Below, in pieces: positions 16,601 to 24,494 of a DNA stretch of 64,000 bases. This DNA is from DAOUET01 sp034430155. Its GTDB lineage: Bacteria > Chloroflexota > Anaerolineae > Anaerolineales > UBA4823. Numbering within the stretch: the first letter of the stretch is position 1; the number at the start of each line of letters is the position of its first letter. The stretch is from positions 1-64,000 of the forward strand of contig DAOUET010000092.1 in NCBI GenBank assembly GCA_034430155.1, read 5' to 3'. Under the pieces are notes generated by a model that was not told the origin of the DNA, did not search any database, and saw only the letters and a list, made by a program, of their open reading frames with translations. Made by a program: the position numbers and the translations under genes.

Positions 16601-17085
16601 CCCAATTCCCGCAGATACGCAAAGCTTTGGCAGAGGCTGATCCAGAAGTAGTTGCCGAGCAGGTGCGGGTTGGATCCCCGGTTCGGTTAGAAGTTGACAA
16701 CCAGACCGTGGAGCTCTCTGCCGGAGAAATCCTGGTGCGGACCCAACCACTGGAAGGGTTAACCGTTGCGGACGATAAGCAGGTCACTGTGGCTCTCGAT
16801 ATAAATATCACGCCACAACTACGGGCTGAAGGGCTGGCACGAGAAATTGTACGCCGCATCCAGGCTATGCGAAAAGACGCCGGGTTTAACATCGAGGATC
16901 GCATCACCACTTACTACCGCGCAGAAGGAAAACTGGCGGAAGTCTTCACAACCTGGGGAGACTATATCTGTGCTGAAACGCTCTCCACCAAACTGGTCAA
17001 TCAAGAACCTACCCCTCAGACATACACCGAAACCCACAAGATAGACGAGCAAGTTCTCAGGCTGGGCCTCCAGCGAAATCGGTGA
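13672..17085 (+). CDS. ileS: Isoleucyl-tRNA synthetase paralogue with altered catalytic motifs
   Basis: This is a 1137-residue class I synthetase of the IleS type, first of two in tandem. The HIGH-equivalent reads NPMGVHHGWGRTYKD (HHGW at about 58-61) and the KMSKS-equivalent is MHKSWGN (about residue 677). In place of the usual DVWFDSG and DQTRGWFY it has VGNPWLDAG and GQFRNWFY. The editing (CP1) region with LLVWTTTPWTLTSNVA and GTGIVHIAPGCGAEDF is kept, as are CxxC zinc pairs, the anticodon-binding helices and the DUF5915-like C-terminal part. Such divergent forms are known next to or instead of normal IleS in some phyla. RBS GGAGG lies at 13661-13665. It may charge tRNA-Ile with different properties (for example inhibitor tolerance) or have another role. 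Confidence 0.85.
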   Translation: MPFNDVPTKVDFPDHERKLLDFWKESQAFQKLVELHKDDPSWSFIDGPITANNPMGVHHGWGRTYKDLIQRFWSMRGRKLRYQNGFDCQGLWVEVEVEKEMGFKSKKDIEDYGLEKFVRKCKARVLHYAAIQTEQSIRLGYWMDWNDPDQLRGLAEGLMEDPMQVITIQGHNEPVSDSVEQVIGRLGLPELGGSYFTFANENNYMIWTFLKKCWEKGWLYHGSDVMPWCPRCATGISQHEIITDGYAELTHRSVTLRFRLRGRSNESLLVWTTTPWTLTSNVAAAVGPELTYVKVRQNGEVFYLSKGTLHMLQGEYKVLAELKGREMEGWTYHGPFDDLPAAQETGGHTYLTNLIRDIQQNAAESHRVILWDEVGEAEGTGIVHIAPGCGAEDFILGRQYNLPLVAPLTEEGFFVKGFGWLTGKHVAEISTPIFEDLERKGLLYQVEPYTHRYPTCWRCGTELVFRLVDEWFISMGEVYDKPRSELSEQEKQRSLRYQIMDVVDQIHWIPEFGYAREMDWLRNMHDWMISKKRYWGLALPIWVCQECQHFKVIGDEYELEDSAISGWGQFKGHSPHRPFIDAVRIKCPNCQGVMNRIPDVGNPWLDAGIVPFSTLGYRFEREYWRSWYPADWISESFPGQFRNWFYSLLAMATVMDSSPPFLENFTYGTLLAEDGRPMHKSWGNAIEFNEAADKMGVDVMRWLFCAHKPENDLLFGYKRGDEVRRGFLLPLWNVYSFFVTYANLDGWMPDQEEFNPAVPEGPTPESENLLDRWVLAGVNQVVEAVTGNLENSDPLGATLVVEAFLDDLTNWYVRRSRRRFWKSEHDADKNSAYSTLYHVLVKLVKTLAPFTPFVSEAIYQNLVRSAWTEAHASIHHCHWPQADLSVIDQTSLEEMNLARQISSLGLSARNTAGIKVRQPLNKVMVYVGDQPSLNQDLIDIVTDELNVKEFEFVQEAGQLVTYQVLPDNQLLGPRFGSQFPQIRKALAEADPEVVAEQVRVGSPVRLEVDNQTVELSAGEILVRTQPLEGLTVADDKQVTVALDINITPQLRAEGLAREIVRRIQAMRKDAGFNIEDRITTYYRAEGKLAEVFTTWGDYICAETLSTKLVNQEPTPQTYTETHKIDEQVLRLGLQRNR

Positions 17086-17141
17086 AAGCGGAGTGTATAT
17101 CAGACGTTTTACCTCTTTTGAGTGCACTGCACGAAAAAATT

Positions 17142-20100
17142 ATGTTTAGACCCATTTCTCCCCAAGTCAACCTCCCTAACAAGGAAGAAGATGTGCTGCG
17201 CTCGTGGAAAGTCCGCCACATTTTCGATAAATCTAAAGCTCTGCACCGGGACGGACCGAAGTTTGTGTTTTTTGAAGGACCGCCCTCCGCTAACGGCAAA
17301 CCGGGCGTACACCATGTGCTGGCGCGCGCCTTCAAGGATCTTTTTCTGCGATACAAGACCATGCGAGGTTATCAGGTGATTCGACGCGGCGGCTGGGACA
17401 CCCATGGCCTCCCGGTTGAGATCGAGGTCGAACGTAAATTAGGCTTCACCAGCAAGACACAGATCGAAGAATTCGGGATCGCCCGTTTCAACGAGCTGTG
17501 CCGCCAATCCGCCTTTGAATACATTCAAGAATGGGAGAAATTGAGCGATCGCATCGCCTACTGGATCGATTTAGAAGACGCATATGTCACCTACACGAAA
17601 GAGTATATCGAATCAGTCTGGTGGATCCTAAAATCACTTTGGGACAAAAAGTTGCTCTACCAAAGCTTCAAGGTGGTGCCATATTGCCCGCGTTGCGGCA
17701 CACCCCTTTCGGACCACGAGGTCGCATTAGGTTACCGCCAGACGGTCGACCCGTCCATCTATGTACGACTGCCATTAGTTGAAGACCCAGGCACTTCCTT
17801 GTTGGTGTGGACCACGACACCTTGGACTTTACCGGCCAACGTGGCGGTTGCCGTTAATCCAGAGGTGGATTACGCCATTGTGGAACTCTCACTCCCCGAA
17901 AGCTCAAATCCGGACAAGCCTGAATTGGCTCGTGAGCGCTTGATCCTGGCGCGCGACATGGTTGATCGAGTATTTGGAGACCAGCCAGTTGAAATTTATG
18001 AAACCTTCAAAGGCACCAAGTTAAAAGGGCTTCGCTATAAGCCATTATTCACCTTGCTCTTACCGGACAAACCCGCTTATTACGTGGTATTAGAGGATTT
18101 TGTGAATACCGAGGAAGGTACTGGACTGGTGCACATCGCGCCTGCCTTTGGCGCGCAAGACTTGCAAACCGCCCTGAACGCTGACCTGCCTATCTTGATA
18201 ACCATCGCCGAAGATGGCAGCTTCATTCCCGAAATACGCCCATGGAGCGGCCAATTCGTCAAGCATGCCGATCCCTTAATCGTGCAAGATTTACAAACTC
18301 GGGGTTTGCTGCTCAAAGCAGAGAGCTACACCCATACATACCCGTTCTGCTGGCGCTGCGAGACGCCCTTGCTTTACTATGCCCGCAACACCTGGTATAT
18401 CCACACAACCCAGTACAAAGAGGCACTGGTTGCGCTGAACCAGCGTATAAACTGGCATCCTGACTACATTAAGGATGGTCGCTTTGGCATCTGGTTGGAG
18501 AACAATGTCGATTGGGCTTTGGGACGTGAGCGCTATTGGGGCACACCCCTGCCCATTTGGGAATGCCGCGAGTGCCACCAGCAGCTGGCTCTGGGTTCGC
18601 TGGCCGAGCTTTCTGAATTGGCCCATCAAGATTTGTCCAGCTTAGACCTGCATCGACCTTATGTAGATGAGGTTCATATTCAATGCCCTGAGTGCAACGG
18701 CCAAATGGCGCGGGTCAGCGAAATTATCGATGTATGGTTCGATTCGGGGGCAATGCCGGTGGCGCAGTGGCATTATCCTTTTGAAAATCAGGAAACCTTT
18801 CGAGAGCAGTTCCCGGCTGACTTCATCTGCGAAGGCGTTGATCAAACCCGCGGCTGGTTCTATTCGCTTCACGCTTTAAGCACTATGCTGTTCGAGCAAG
18901 AGTGCTACAAGAATGCTATGTCTCTTGGATTGATTTTGGATGAAAAGGGACAGAAGATGTCGAAATCTGGCGATAACCTGCTCGATCCCTGGGACGTGAT
19001 TAACGCTTATGGCTCAGACACATTGCGGTGGTACCTATACACCGCCGGCCCACCCGGGCAGGATCGTCGTTTTTCAATGGATCTGGTTGGTGAGGTAGTG
19101 AGGGCTTTTACCCTAACATTGTGGAATGTGTATGTGTTTTTTATCACGTACGCCAGATTGGATAATTGGGTACCTAAACCTGGCAATGGAAAAGCAGCTG
19201 AGCAGACTTTGCCAGCAGGCCTGCCATACACTGACCTGGACCGCTGGCTACGCTCAGAGCTGCATACCCTGGTGGGCGCTGTGACCACTGCTCTAGACTC
19301 GTATGAGGTAGTCGCTGCAACCCGGCCGGTCCAAGCTTTCGTAGAAAGGCTCTCGAACTGGTATTTGCGTCGCTCTCGCAAGCGCTTTTGGAAAAGCGGA
19401 TCAGACGCCGATAAAGTCACAGCTTATTCGACCCTTTACGAGGTGTTGGTAACCTTGAGCAAACTGTTGGCCCCAACTATGCCCATCCTGGCAGACGAGT
19501 TGTACCAAAACCTGGTCTGTTCGGTGGATGCAGGCGCGCCAGAATCTGTTCATCTGACAGGATGGCCTTCATACCAGGCCAAGTTAATTGACCAAAAATT
19601 GAACCGAGATATGCAGATGATCATGAGGCTGGCTTCGCTGGGACATGCAGCCCGAAACCAGGCTGGTATTAAGGTACGCCAGCCATTATCATACGCAGCC
19701 GTGTCTTTGAGCAAGGATGAGGAAGGCGAGACTCTCGAGCGGTTTGCCGGTTTACTGCAGGACGAACTCAACGTCAAACAAGTACGGGTCTTGAGCTCGC
19801 GTGACCAGGCAGTTTCATACAGACTGTTTCCCATTTCCCAATATCTTGGTCAAAAATACAAAGCCAAATATCCGGCCGTTCGTGAGGCGATCATGGCATT
19901 GGATGTAGACAAAGCCGCACAAGACTTATTGGCTGGGAAGTCCATCGAATTAATCGTTCAGGGTGAGTCCTATAAAATCACACCGGATGAATTGGAGGTG
20001 CGGGTAGAAGCTCATCCCGGATTAGCAGTCGCGGCGGATGGCACTTATCTGGTCGCCCTGAACACGGAGCTGGATCAAGAACTACTGCACGAGGGATTGG

Positions 20101-20348
20101 CCAGGGAGTTCGTGCGTCACCTCCAGGCGCTGCGGAAGCAAAGCGGTTTCGATATCGCCGACCGCCTCATCCTGTATGTTCAGGCTTCGACCAGGTTGGC
20201 GCAAGCCATCAATGCCCATCGCGATTACATCATGGGCGAGGTACTGGCAGTCGAGATAAAGGAAGCCAAACCCCCTGGCGATATGACTTCTTTCAACTTA
20301 AAATTTGAGGACGAGACAGTCACGATTGGGCTAGGACAATTAAATTGA
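17142..20348 (+). CDS. ileS: Isoleucyl-tRNA synthetase (IleS2 type)
   Basis: This is the conventional enzyme that joins isoleucine to tRNA-Ile. It has GPPSANGKPGVHHVLARAFKD as the HIGH region, LVWTTTPWTLPANVAVAV and GTGLVHIAPAFG in the editing domain, FICEGVDQTRGWFYSLH, and a canonical KMSKS (GQKMSKSGDNL, about residue 604). The C-terminal region again resembles DUF5915, ending in a beta-rich part. The frame is open to a GTG at 17082 that overlaps the first ileS stop (GTGA), but the conserved N-terminus (MFRPISPQVNLP) starts at ATG 17142; neither has a strong ribosome site. It shares the T-box transcript with the first copy, and a terminator follows at 20391. Confidence 0.93.
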   Translation: MFRPISPQVNLPNKEEDVLRSWKVRHIFDKSKALHRDGPKFVFFEGPPSANGKPGVHHVLARAFKDLFLRYKTMRGYQVIRRGGWDTHGLPVEIEVERKLGFTSKTQIEEFGIARFNELCRQSAFEYIQEWEKLSDRIAYWIDLEDAYVTYTKEYIESVWWILKSLWDKKLLYQSFKVVPYCPRCGTPLSDHEVALGYRQTVDPSIYVRLPLVEDPGTSLLVWTTTPWTLPANVAVAVNPEVDYAIVELSLPESSNPDKPELARERLILARDMVDRVFGDQPVEIYETFKGTKLKGLRYKPLFTLLLPDKPAYYVVLEDFVNTEEGTGLVHIAPAFGAQDLQTALNADLPILITIAEDGSFIPEIRPWSGQFVKHADPLIVQDLQTRGLLLKAESYTHTYPFCWRCETPLLYYARNTWYIHTTQYKEALVALNQRINWHPDYIKDGRFGIWLENNVDWALGRERYWGTPLPIWECRECHQQLALGSLAELSELAHQDLSSLDLHRPYVDEVHIQCPECNGQMARVSEIIDVWFDSGAMPVAQWHYPFENQETFREQFPADFICEGVDQTRGWFYSLHALSTMLFEQECYKNAMSLGLILDEKGQKMSKSGDNLLDPWDVINAYGSDTLRWYLYTAGPPGQDRRFSMDLVGEVVRAFTLTLWNVYVFFITYARLDNWVPKPGNGKAAEQTLPAGLPYTDLDRWLRSELHTLVGAVTTALDSYEVVAATRPVQAFVERLSNWYLRRSRKRFWKSGSDADKVTAYSTLYEVLVTLSKLLAPTMPILADELYQNLVCSVDAGAPESVHLTGWPSYQAKLIDQKLNRDMQMIMRLASLGHAARNQAGIKVRQPLSYAAVSLSKDEEGETLERFAGLLQDELNVKQVRVLSSRDQAVSYRLFPISQYLGQKYKAKYPAVREAIMALDVDKAAQDLLAGKSIELIVQGESYKITPDELEVRVEAHPGLAVAADGTYLVALNTELDQELLHEGLAREFVRHLQALRKQSGFDIADRLILYVQASTRLAQAINAHRDYIMGEVLAVEIKEAKPPGDMTSFNLKFEDETVTIGLGQLN

Positions 20349-20390
20349 CCATAACAAACCTGAATTCATCGCCTCTGAATGGTATCAAGC

Positions 20391-20421
20391 AAGAAGGTTC
20401 CGTAGTTGAACCTTCTTTTTT
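20391..20421 (+). terminator. Rho-independent terminator after the ileS pair
   Basis: AAGAAGGTTC pairs with GAACCTTCTT around a seven-base loop and runs into a T tract, 43 bases after the ileS stop. Confidence 0.9.
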
Positions 20422-20430
20422 CTAGCCTGC

Positions 20431-20460
20431 TTGACAACAGCAATTTCCCCAAGATAAACT
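20431..20460 (+). promoter_or_regulatory. Candidate promoter for the sigma/anti-sigma operon
   Basis: TTGACA at 20431-20436 is followed after 18 bases by TAAACT (20455-20460). The leader to the sigma-factor start would be about 150 bases. No ECF-type autoregulatory promoter was recognised with confidence. Confidence 0.4.
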
Positions 20461-20619
20461 ATACTTAGCAGTTATAAAAAGAGATCGAGACTAAAAGTGG
20501 AACCGAAATGCGGTGAATAACTTGGCAATTATTCCTTGCTCGTCGCTTTCTTGTCACAAATGTCTCCTGAGCGGTGTTAAAGTAATGAGCGCAGTTATTA
20601 AACCTTCCAGGTATCTGGG

Positions 20620-21171
20620 GTGATCGTGACTTCAAACGGACTAAAAGGCAACTTCACCCCTGGAGAAGAGCATGCAGGTGGCTTTGAGGCCATATTTCAG
20701 GAGCACTGGCCGAAAATCTATGGCGTTCTCTACAGTCTGGTCGGCGACCACCTTGAGGCAGAGGATCTAGCACTGGAAACCTTCTGGTGCCTGTATCAAC
20801 GTCCACCCAAGGATCATCGTGATATCTCGGGTTGGCTCTACCGGGTGGCTACCAACCTGGGTTTCAACGCCTTGCGCTCTCGCAAACGGCGCGGGCGCTA
20901 TGAAGAAGAAGCCGGACGACTTTCCTTACATGGGAGTTCCGCAGCTGATCCCTCTATCGAAGTCGAAAGGCATGAAGCCCAGGAACGAGTCCGGCAGGTA
21001 TTAGCTAAGATGAAACCTCGCTCCGCTCAAGTGCTGCACTTACGCTATTCAGGACTATCTTACTCAGAGCTAGCAGAAGTACTTGAGATTACGCCAGGTT
21101 CGGTCGGCACATTCCTGGCGCGCGCTGAAGAAGAATTTGAAAGGATTTACCGCCGGATGGAAGGAGAATGA
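20620..21171 (+). CDS. ECF-type RNA polymerase sigma factor
   Basis: The 183-residue protein has the two sigma-70 domains of extracytoplasmic-function factors. Region 2 includes FEAIFQEHWPKIYGVLYSLV and AEDLALETFWCLYQRP, then DISGWLYRVATNLGFNALR. Region 4 is a helix-turn-helix, VLHLRYSGLSYSELAEVLEI, followed by TPGSVGTFLARAEEEF. GTG at 20620 with a GGGG-type weak ribosome site is the first start. It overlaps the anti-sigma gene by four bases, so the pair is coupled. It likely directs its own operon and perhaps the ABC exporter genes downstream; the signal is unknown. Confidence 0.93.
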   Translation: MIVTSNGLKGNFTPGEEHAGGFEAIFQEHWPKIYGVLYSLVGDHLEAEDLALETFWCLYQRPPKDHRDISGWLYRVATNLGFNALRSRKRRGRYEEEAGRLSLHGSSAADPSIEVERHEAQERVRQVLAKMKPRSAQVLHLRYSGLSYSELAEVLEITPGSVGTFLARAEEEFERIYRRMEGE

Positions 21172-22349
21172 AGATGCATATCAGCGATGGTGAATTACGC
21201 ACTTACCTGGACAAAGAGCTAAGTGCACCAGAACTTGAACGAGTTAATGCCCATCTAGAAACCTGTCCAAGCTGCCAGGAACGCGCTGATATGCTTTCCA
21301 AACGGGCTGGTTATATCCGCGCTCGCCTGGTGACTTTAGCTGGGCATCACGATGCTCATCAGATCCCCATTCCAACCGCGCGCGCTCACTTTGAAGAACG
21401 TATCTCAATAAAGGAGAACAGAACAATGTTAAATAAAATATTTGCCCGTCAATACAGGTTAGCCTGGGCGGCGATAGCCCTCGTCCTGATCCTGGGCCTT
21501 TCACTGGCTTTCCCAGGAGTGCGTGCCATCGCCGATAGCTTCCTTGGCCTTTTCCGCGTGCAGCAGATTTCGGTTGTGCAAGTTAATCCCGGAAATTTGC
21601 CGGAACAGCTGGGTTCTTCTTCCCAGTTTGAGTATATGCTCTCTCAAGACGTCCAGATTGAAGAACAAGGCGAGGCCCAGAAGGTAGACGACGCGGCCCA
21701 AGCCGCTCAGCTGGCCGGCATACCGGTACGTCTACCTACCGATATTGAAGGCGACCTACATCTTATGGTGCAGCCTGGAGTGCGAGCGACATTCAAGATC
21801 GATTTGCCTCAGGTTAAGTCGCTACTGGATGAGCTGGGGCAGAATGACATCGACCTGCCGTCTTCCTTAAATGGCGCAACCGTCACGATGGAACTACCCA
21901 CCTCCGTCTCAGCGAGTTACGGCGATTGTGATTTTTCCTCCAAAGCCGTCGAAGTGACCACTGGCGACCCGGATCGTCCCTCTGCGGGTTTGTCTGACTG
22001 CATAAGTCTCATGCAGGTCCCCAGCCCTGACATCTCTGCACCTCCTGGACTTGACACTGCAAAAATCGGGGAGGCATTCTTACAAGTGATGGGGATGACA
22101 CCGGAGGAGGCGGCTCAATTCAGCAGCACCGTCAATTGGTCTACTACCCTGGTCGTTCCGATCCCGCAATACGGAACCAGCTATCAGAGCGTCCTCGTGG
22201 ATGGCGTCGAGGGAACCCTGATAGAACAAAAACTAGAAGATCAACCCGATCAATATTTGCTGCTGTGGGTAAAGGATGGCATCATCTACGCCCTGACCGG
22301 TCCTGGAAAAGGCGCAACTGCTCTTAAGATCGCGGACTCCCTGAAATAG
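21168..22349 (+). CDS. Membrane anti-sigma factor with zinc-finger N-terminus
   Basis: The 393-residue protein begins with a zinc-binding anti-sigma domain: an early helix (ELRTYLDKEL), then HLETCPSCQERADML with His and two Cys (about residues 28-37). One transmembrane helix follows at about residues 98-120 (LAWAAIALVLILGLSLAF). The extracytoplasmic remainder (about 270 residues) has alternating strands and resembles the DUF4367-like domains that occur in such factors; it contains Cys residues in the CDFSS and LSDCISL segments that could form a disulfide. It would hold the upstream sigma factor inactive at the membrane until a signal arrives. The start overlaps the sigma stop (ATGA). Confidence 0.88.
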   Translation: MKMHISDGELRTYLDKELSAPELERVNAHLETCPSCQERADMLSKRAGYIRARLVTLAGHHDAHQIPIPTARAHFEERISIKENRTMLNKIFARQYRLAWAAIALVLILGLSLAFPGVRAIADSFLGLFRVQQISVVQVNPGNLPEQLGSSSQFEYMLSQDVQIEEQGEAQKVDDAAQAAQLAGIPVRLPTDIEGDLHLMVQPGVRATFKIDLPQVKSLLDELGQNDIDLPSSLNGATVTMELPTSVSASYGDCDFSSKAVEVTTGDPDRPSAGLSDCISLMQVPSPDISAPPGLDTAKIGEAFLQVMGMTPEEAAQFSSTVNWSTTLVVPIPQYGTSYQSVLVDGVEGTLIEQKLEDQPDQYLLLWVKDGIIYALTGPGKGATALKIADSLK

Positions 22350-22381
22350 GGTAAAATCCTTAATATCAGAAAAAAAATAAT

Positions 22382-22423
22382 ATTGCGTAGTGCATAATTC
22401 AGTCAGATTATGCACTACGCAAT
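22382..22423. repeat. 17-bp perfect inverted repeat (hairpin)
   Basis: ATTGCGTAGTGCATAAT (22382-22398) is perfectly complementary to the sequence at 22407-22423, with an eight-base loop. There is no T run after it on the plus strand, so it is not a standard terminator; the A-rich stretch just before (22369-22378) would give one on the minus strand, where no gene ends. It lies 28 bases before the ABC ATPase start. Confidence 0.8.
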
Positions 22424-22450
22424 CTGTATACCTGCATGAATCATGGGACC

Positions 22451-23380
22451 ATGTCCAACTCATCTTCATCAACTGCCATAGAAACGCAGAGTTTACGAAA
22501 AGTATTCGGAGAAAAAGTAGCTGTATCTGATCTCACCTTGACTGTTGGGCGTAGTGAGGTCTTTGGATTCTTAGGCCCGAATGGGGCTGGAAAAACCACT
22601 GCGGTAAAAATGCTGCTTGGTCTGATCACCCCCACCTCTGGTATTGGTCATGTCCTGGGGGCGCCACTCGGCGATCATCGCATCAGAGCGCGCATTGGTT
22701 TTCTGCCTGAACATTTCCGCTTTCATGAATGGTTGACGGCGACCGAATTTCTCCACCTGCACGCCGACCTATACCAGATGCCAGGCGATCTCACGAATCG
22801 ACGCGTGCCCGAATTACTTGACTTAGTCGGTCTCAGTCCGCATGCTGATAAAAAACTGGCGGCATATTCCAAAGGGATGTTGCAGCGCATTGGCTTAGCT
22901 CAGGCCTTACTCAACGAACCTGAGCTCGTCCTGTTGGATGAGCCAACTTCTGGCCTGGACCCAGTAGGCCGCAGATTGGTCCGGGATATTATCCACGATC
23001 TGCGCCAACAGGGCACCACTGTTTTTCTAAACTCCCACCTACTCAGTGAAGTAGAAATCACATGCGACCGGGTAGCATTTATCAAGCATGGAGAAGTCCT
23101 GCGGACCAGCCGGCTTAAATCTTTAGTCGAAGGGGAATTAACCGTAGAGATCAAGGCACGTAACTTGAGTCCGGAGATCATACTGGGACTTTCACATTGG
23201 AGCCAGGACGTACGCCTCGATGGCGACCATATTTCGCTAACCTTGAGCAGCGAACTCGAACTCCCCGCCGTCAATCGCTACCTGGTGGACCACAATGTGG
23301 ATGTTTACGCCCTAAAGCCACAACAGATCTCGCTGGAGGATTTGTTTATCCAGATCGTCGGAACAGATGGAGGTCTATGA
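22451..23380 (+). CDS. ABC transporter ATP-binding protein (ABC-2 exporter)
   Basis: The 309-residue ATPase has Walker A GPNGAGKTT, the Q-loop region ARIGFLPEHFRFHEWLTA, signature YSKGMLQRIGLAQAL, Walker B LVLLDEPTSGLDP and the switch His in FLNSHLLSEVE. After the catalytic domain comes a C-terminal region of about 80 residues of the kind found in exporters with ABC-2 permeases. ATG at 22451 fits the family; ATG at 22436 in the same frame is possible. The permease gene overlaps its stop by four bases. The pair lies directly after the sigma/anti-sigma operon, separated by the strong hairpin at 22382. Confidence 0.93.
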   Translation: MSNSSSSTAIETQSLRKVFGEKVAVSDLTLTVGRSEVFGFLGPNGAGKTTAVKMLLGLITPTSGIGHVLGAPLGDHRIRARIGFLPEHFRFHEWLTATEFLHLHADLYQMPGDLTNRRVPELLDLVGLSPHADKKLAAYSKGMLQRIGLAQALLNEPELVLLDEPTSGLDPVGRRLVRDIIHDLRQQGTTVFLNSHLLSEVEITCDRVAFIKHGEVLRTSRLKSLVEGELTVEIKARNLSPEIILGLSHWSQDVRLDGDHISLTLSSELELPAVNRYLVDHNVDVYALKPQQISLEDLFIQIVGTDGGL

Positions 23381-24240
23381 TGAAAGCGCTTTCATCGATC
23401 TGGCGTAATACAAATGTGATCGCACGCCTCACCTTTCGGGAGGCCGCCCGTCGAAGGATTCTCCTGGCCGCTCTTTTGCTAGGGCTGGCTTTTTTATTAA
23501 TTTACGGCCTTGGCTTCCATTACATGAACCAAGAGATGGAAACTTCCCCGTACGGACCTGGATTATTGGAACGCAACGGAATTCGGAATTTTATGCTTCT
23601 CGCGGGTATGTATGCAGTTAACTTTCTGACGATCATGATGGCTGTGCTGACCTCGGTGGTCACGCTTTCGGGGGAGATTTCATCCGGTACCATCCAAACC
23701 CTGGTTGCCAAACCCGTGCAGCGCTGGGAGATTGTCATGGGCAAATGGCTCGGCTTTGCAGGAATGCTTACGCTTTATCTCCTACTCATGGCTGGCGGCG
23801 TTATCGCGTTAGTATACCTGATCTCCGGATATAGCCCTCCGCATTTCGGTCTCGGCATGCTCTTTCTATGGCTAAATGCTATTTTGTTGTTGAGTGTGTC
23901 TTTTTTTGGCGGCGCGATGCTATCCACATTGGCAAATGGTGTCATGGTCTTTGGATTGTACGGCTTGGCTTTCATTGGCGGCTGGATCGAACAAATTGGC
24001 TCGCTCATAAACAACCAAACCGCGGTACAGATCGGCGTGATCTCAAGCCTGATTATCCCCAGCGAGGCCTTATGGAAACGGGCTGCCTTCGAGATGCAAT
24101 CCCCTCTGGTGCGTGCCTTAGGATTTTCGCCCTTCTCTTCATCTTCCGTTCCGAGCTCCATCATGGTTTGGTATGCGATTATTTATATACTGTTGGCACT
24201 CGGGCTGGCTATGAGGCAATTCCAGCGAAGAGACTTATAG
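23377..24240 (+). CDS. ABC-2 type transporter permease
   Basis: The 287-residue membrane protein has six hydrophobic segments. VIARLTFREAARRRIL before the first helix and GEISSGTIQTLVAKPVQRWE in the first cytoplasmic loop are the standard ABC-2 permease features (the latter contacts the ATPase). The long first extracytoplasmic loop carries YMNQEMETSPYG. The start is ATG at 23377 or 23380 (ATGATG), with GGAGG at 23369-23373; the first overlaps the ATPase stop by four bases. The exported substrate cannot be read from the sequence. The 254 bases after the stop have no gene that I can support. Confidence 0.88.
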   Translation: MMKALSSIWRNTNVIARLTFREAARRRILLAALLLGLAFLLIYGLGFHYMNQEMETSPYGPGLLERNGIRNFMLLAGMYAVNFLTIMMAVLTSVVTLSGEISSGTIQTLVAKPVQRWEIVMGKWLGFAGMLTLYLLLMAGGVIALVYLISGYSPPHFGLGMLFLWLNAILLLSVSFFGGAMLSTLANGVMVFGLYGLAFIGGWIEQIGSLINNQTAVQIGVISSLIIPSEALWKRAAFEMQSPLVRALGFSPFSSSSVPSSIMVWYAIIYILLALGLAMRQFQRRDL

Positions 24241-24494
24241 CATCAATCGCTAGACTGCGCAGAGTCTGGGCCTTGTTAGCCATAACGAGTGCTTCAGCGA
24301 TAATCTTATTTTACAGCGCCTTAAGGACCGCATGGGGTTCAAACTAGGCCTTAGGTTAACCGTAACCAGCCAGCGCAGTTAGCGATTATCTATTGTGCAG
24401 CTTCCGGGCTTGATAGTTGCAGATCTCCCCGTATCTATCGATGCTGGCTCTCACCAAACATCCGTTTGTGATGTTTTGATAGTCGATCTTGTCC

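Noticed and set aside
24241..24347. Hydrophobic frame after the ABC permease (SIARLRRVWALLAITSASAI...)
   Set aside because: It looks like one membrane helix, but has no start codon outside the permease gene and no ribosome site.
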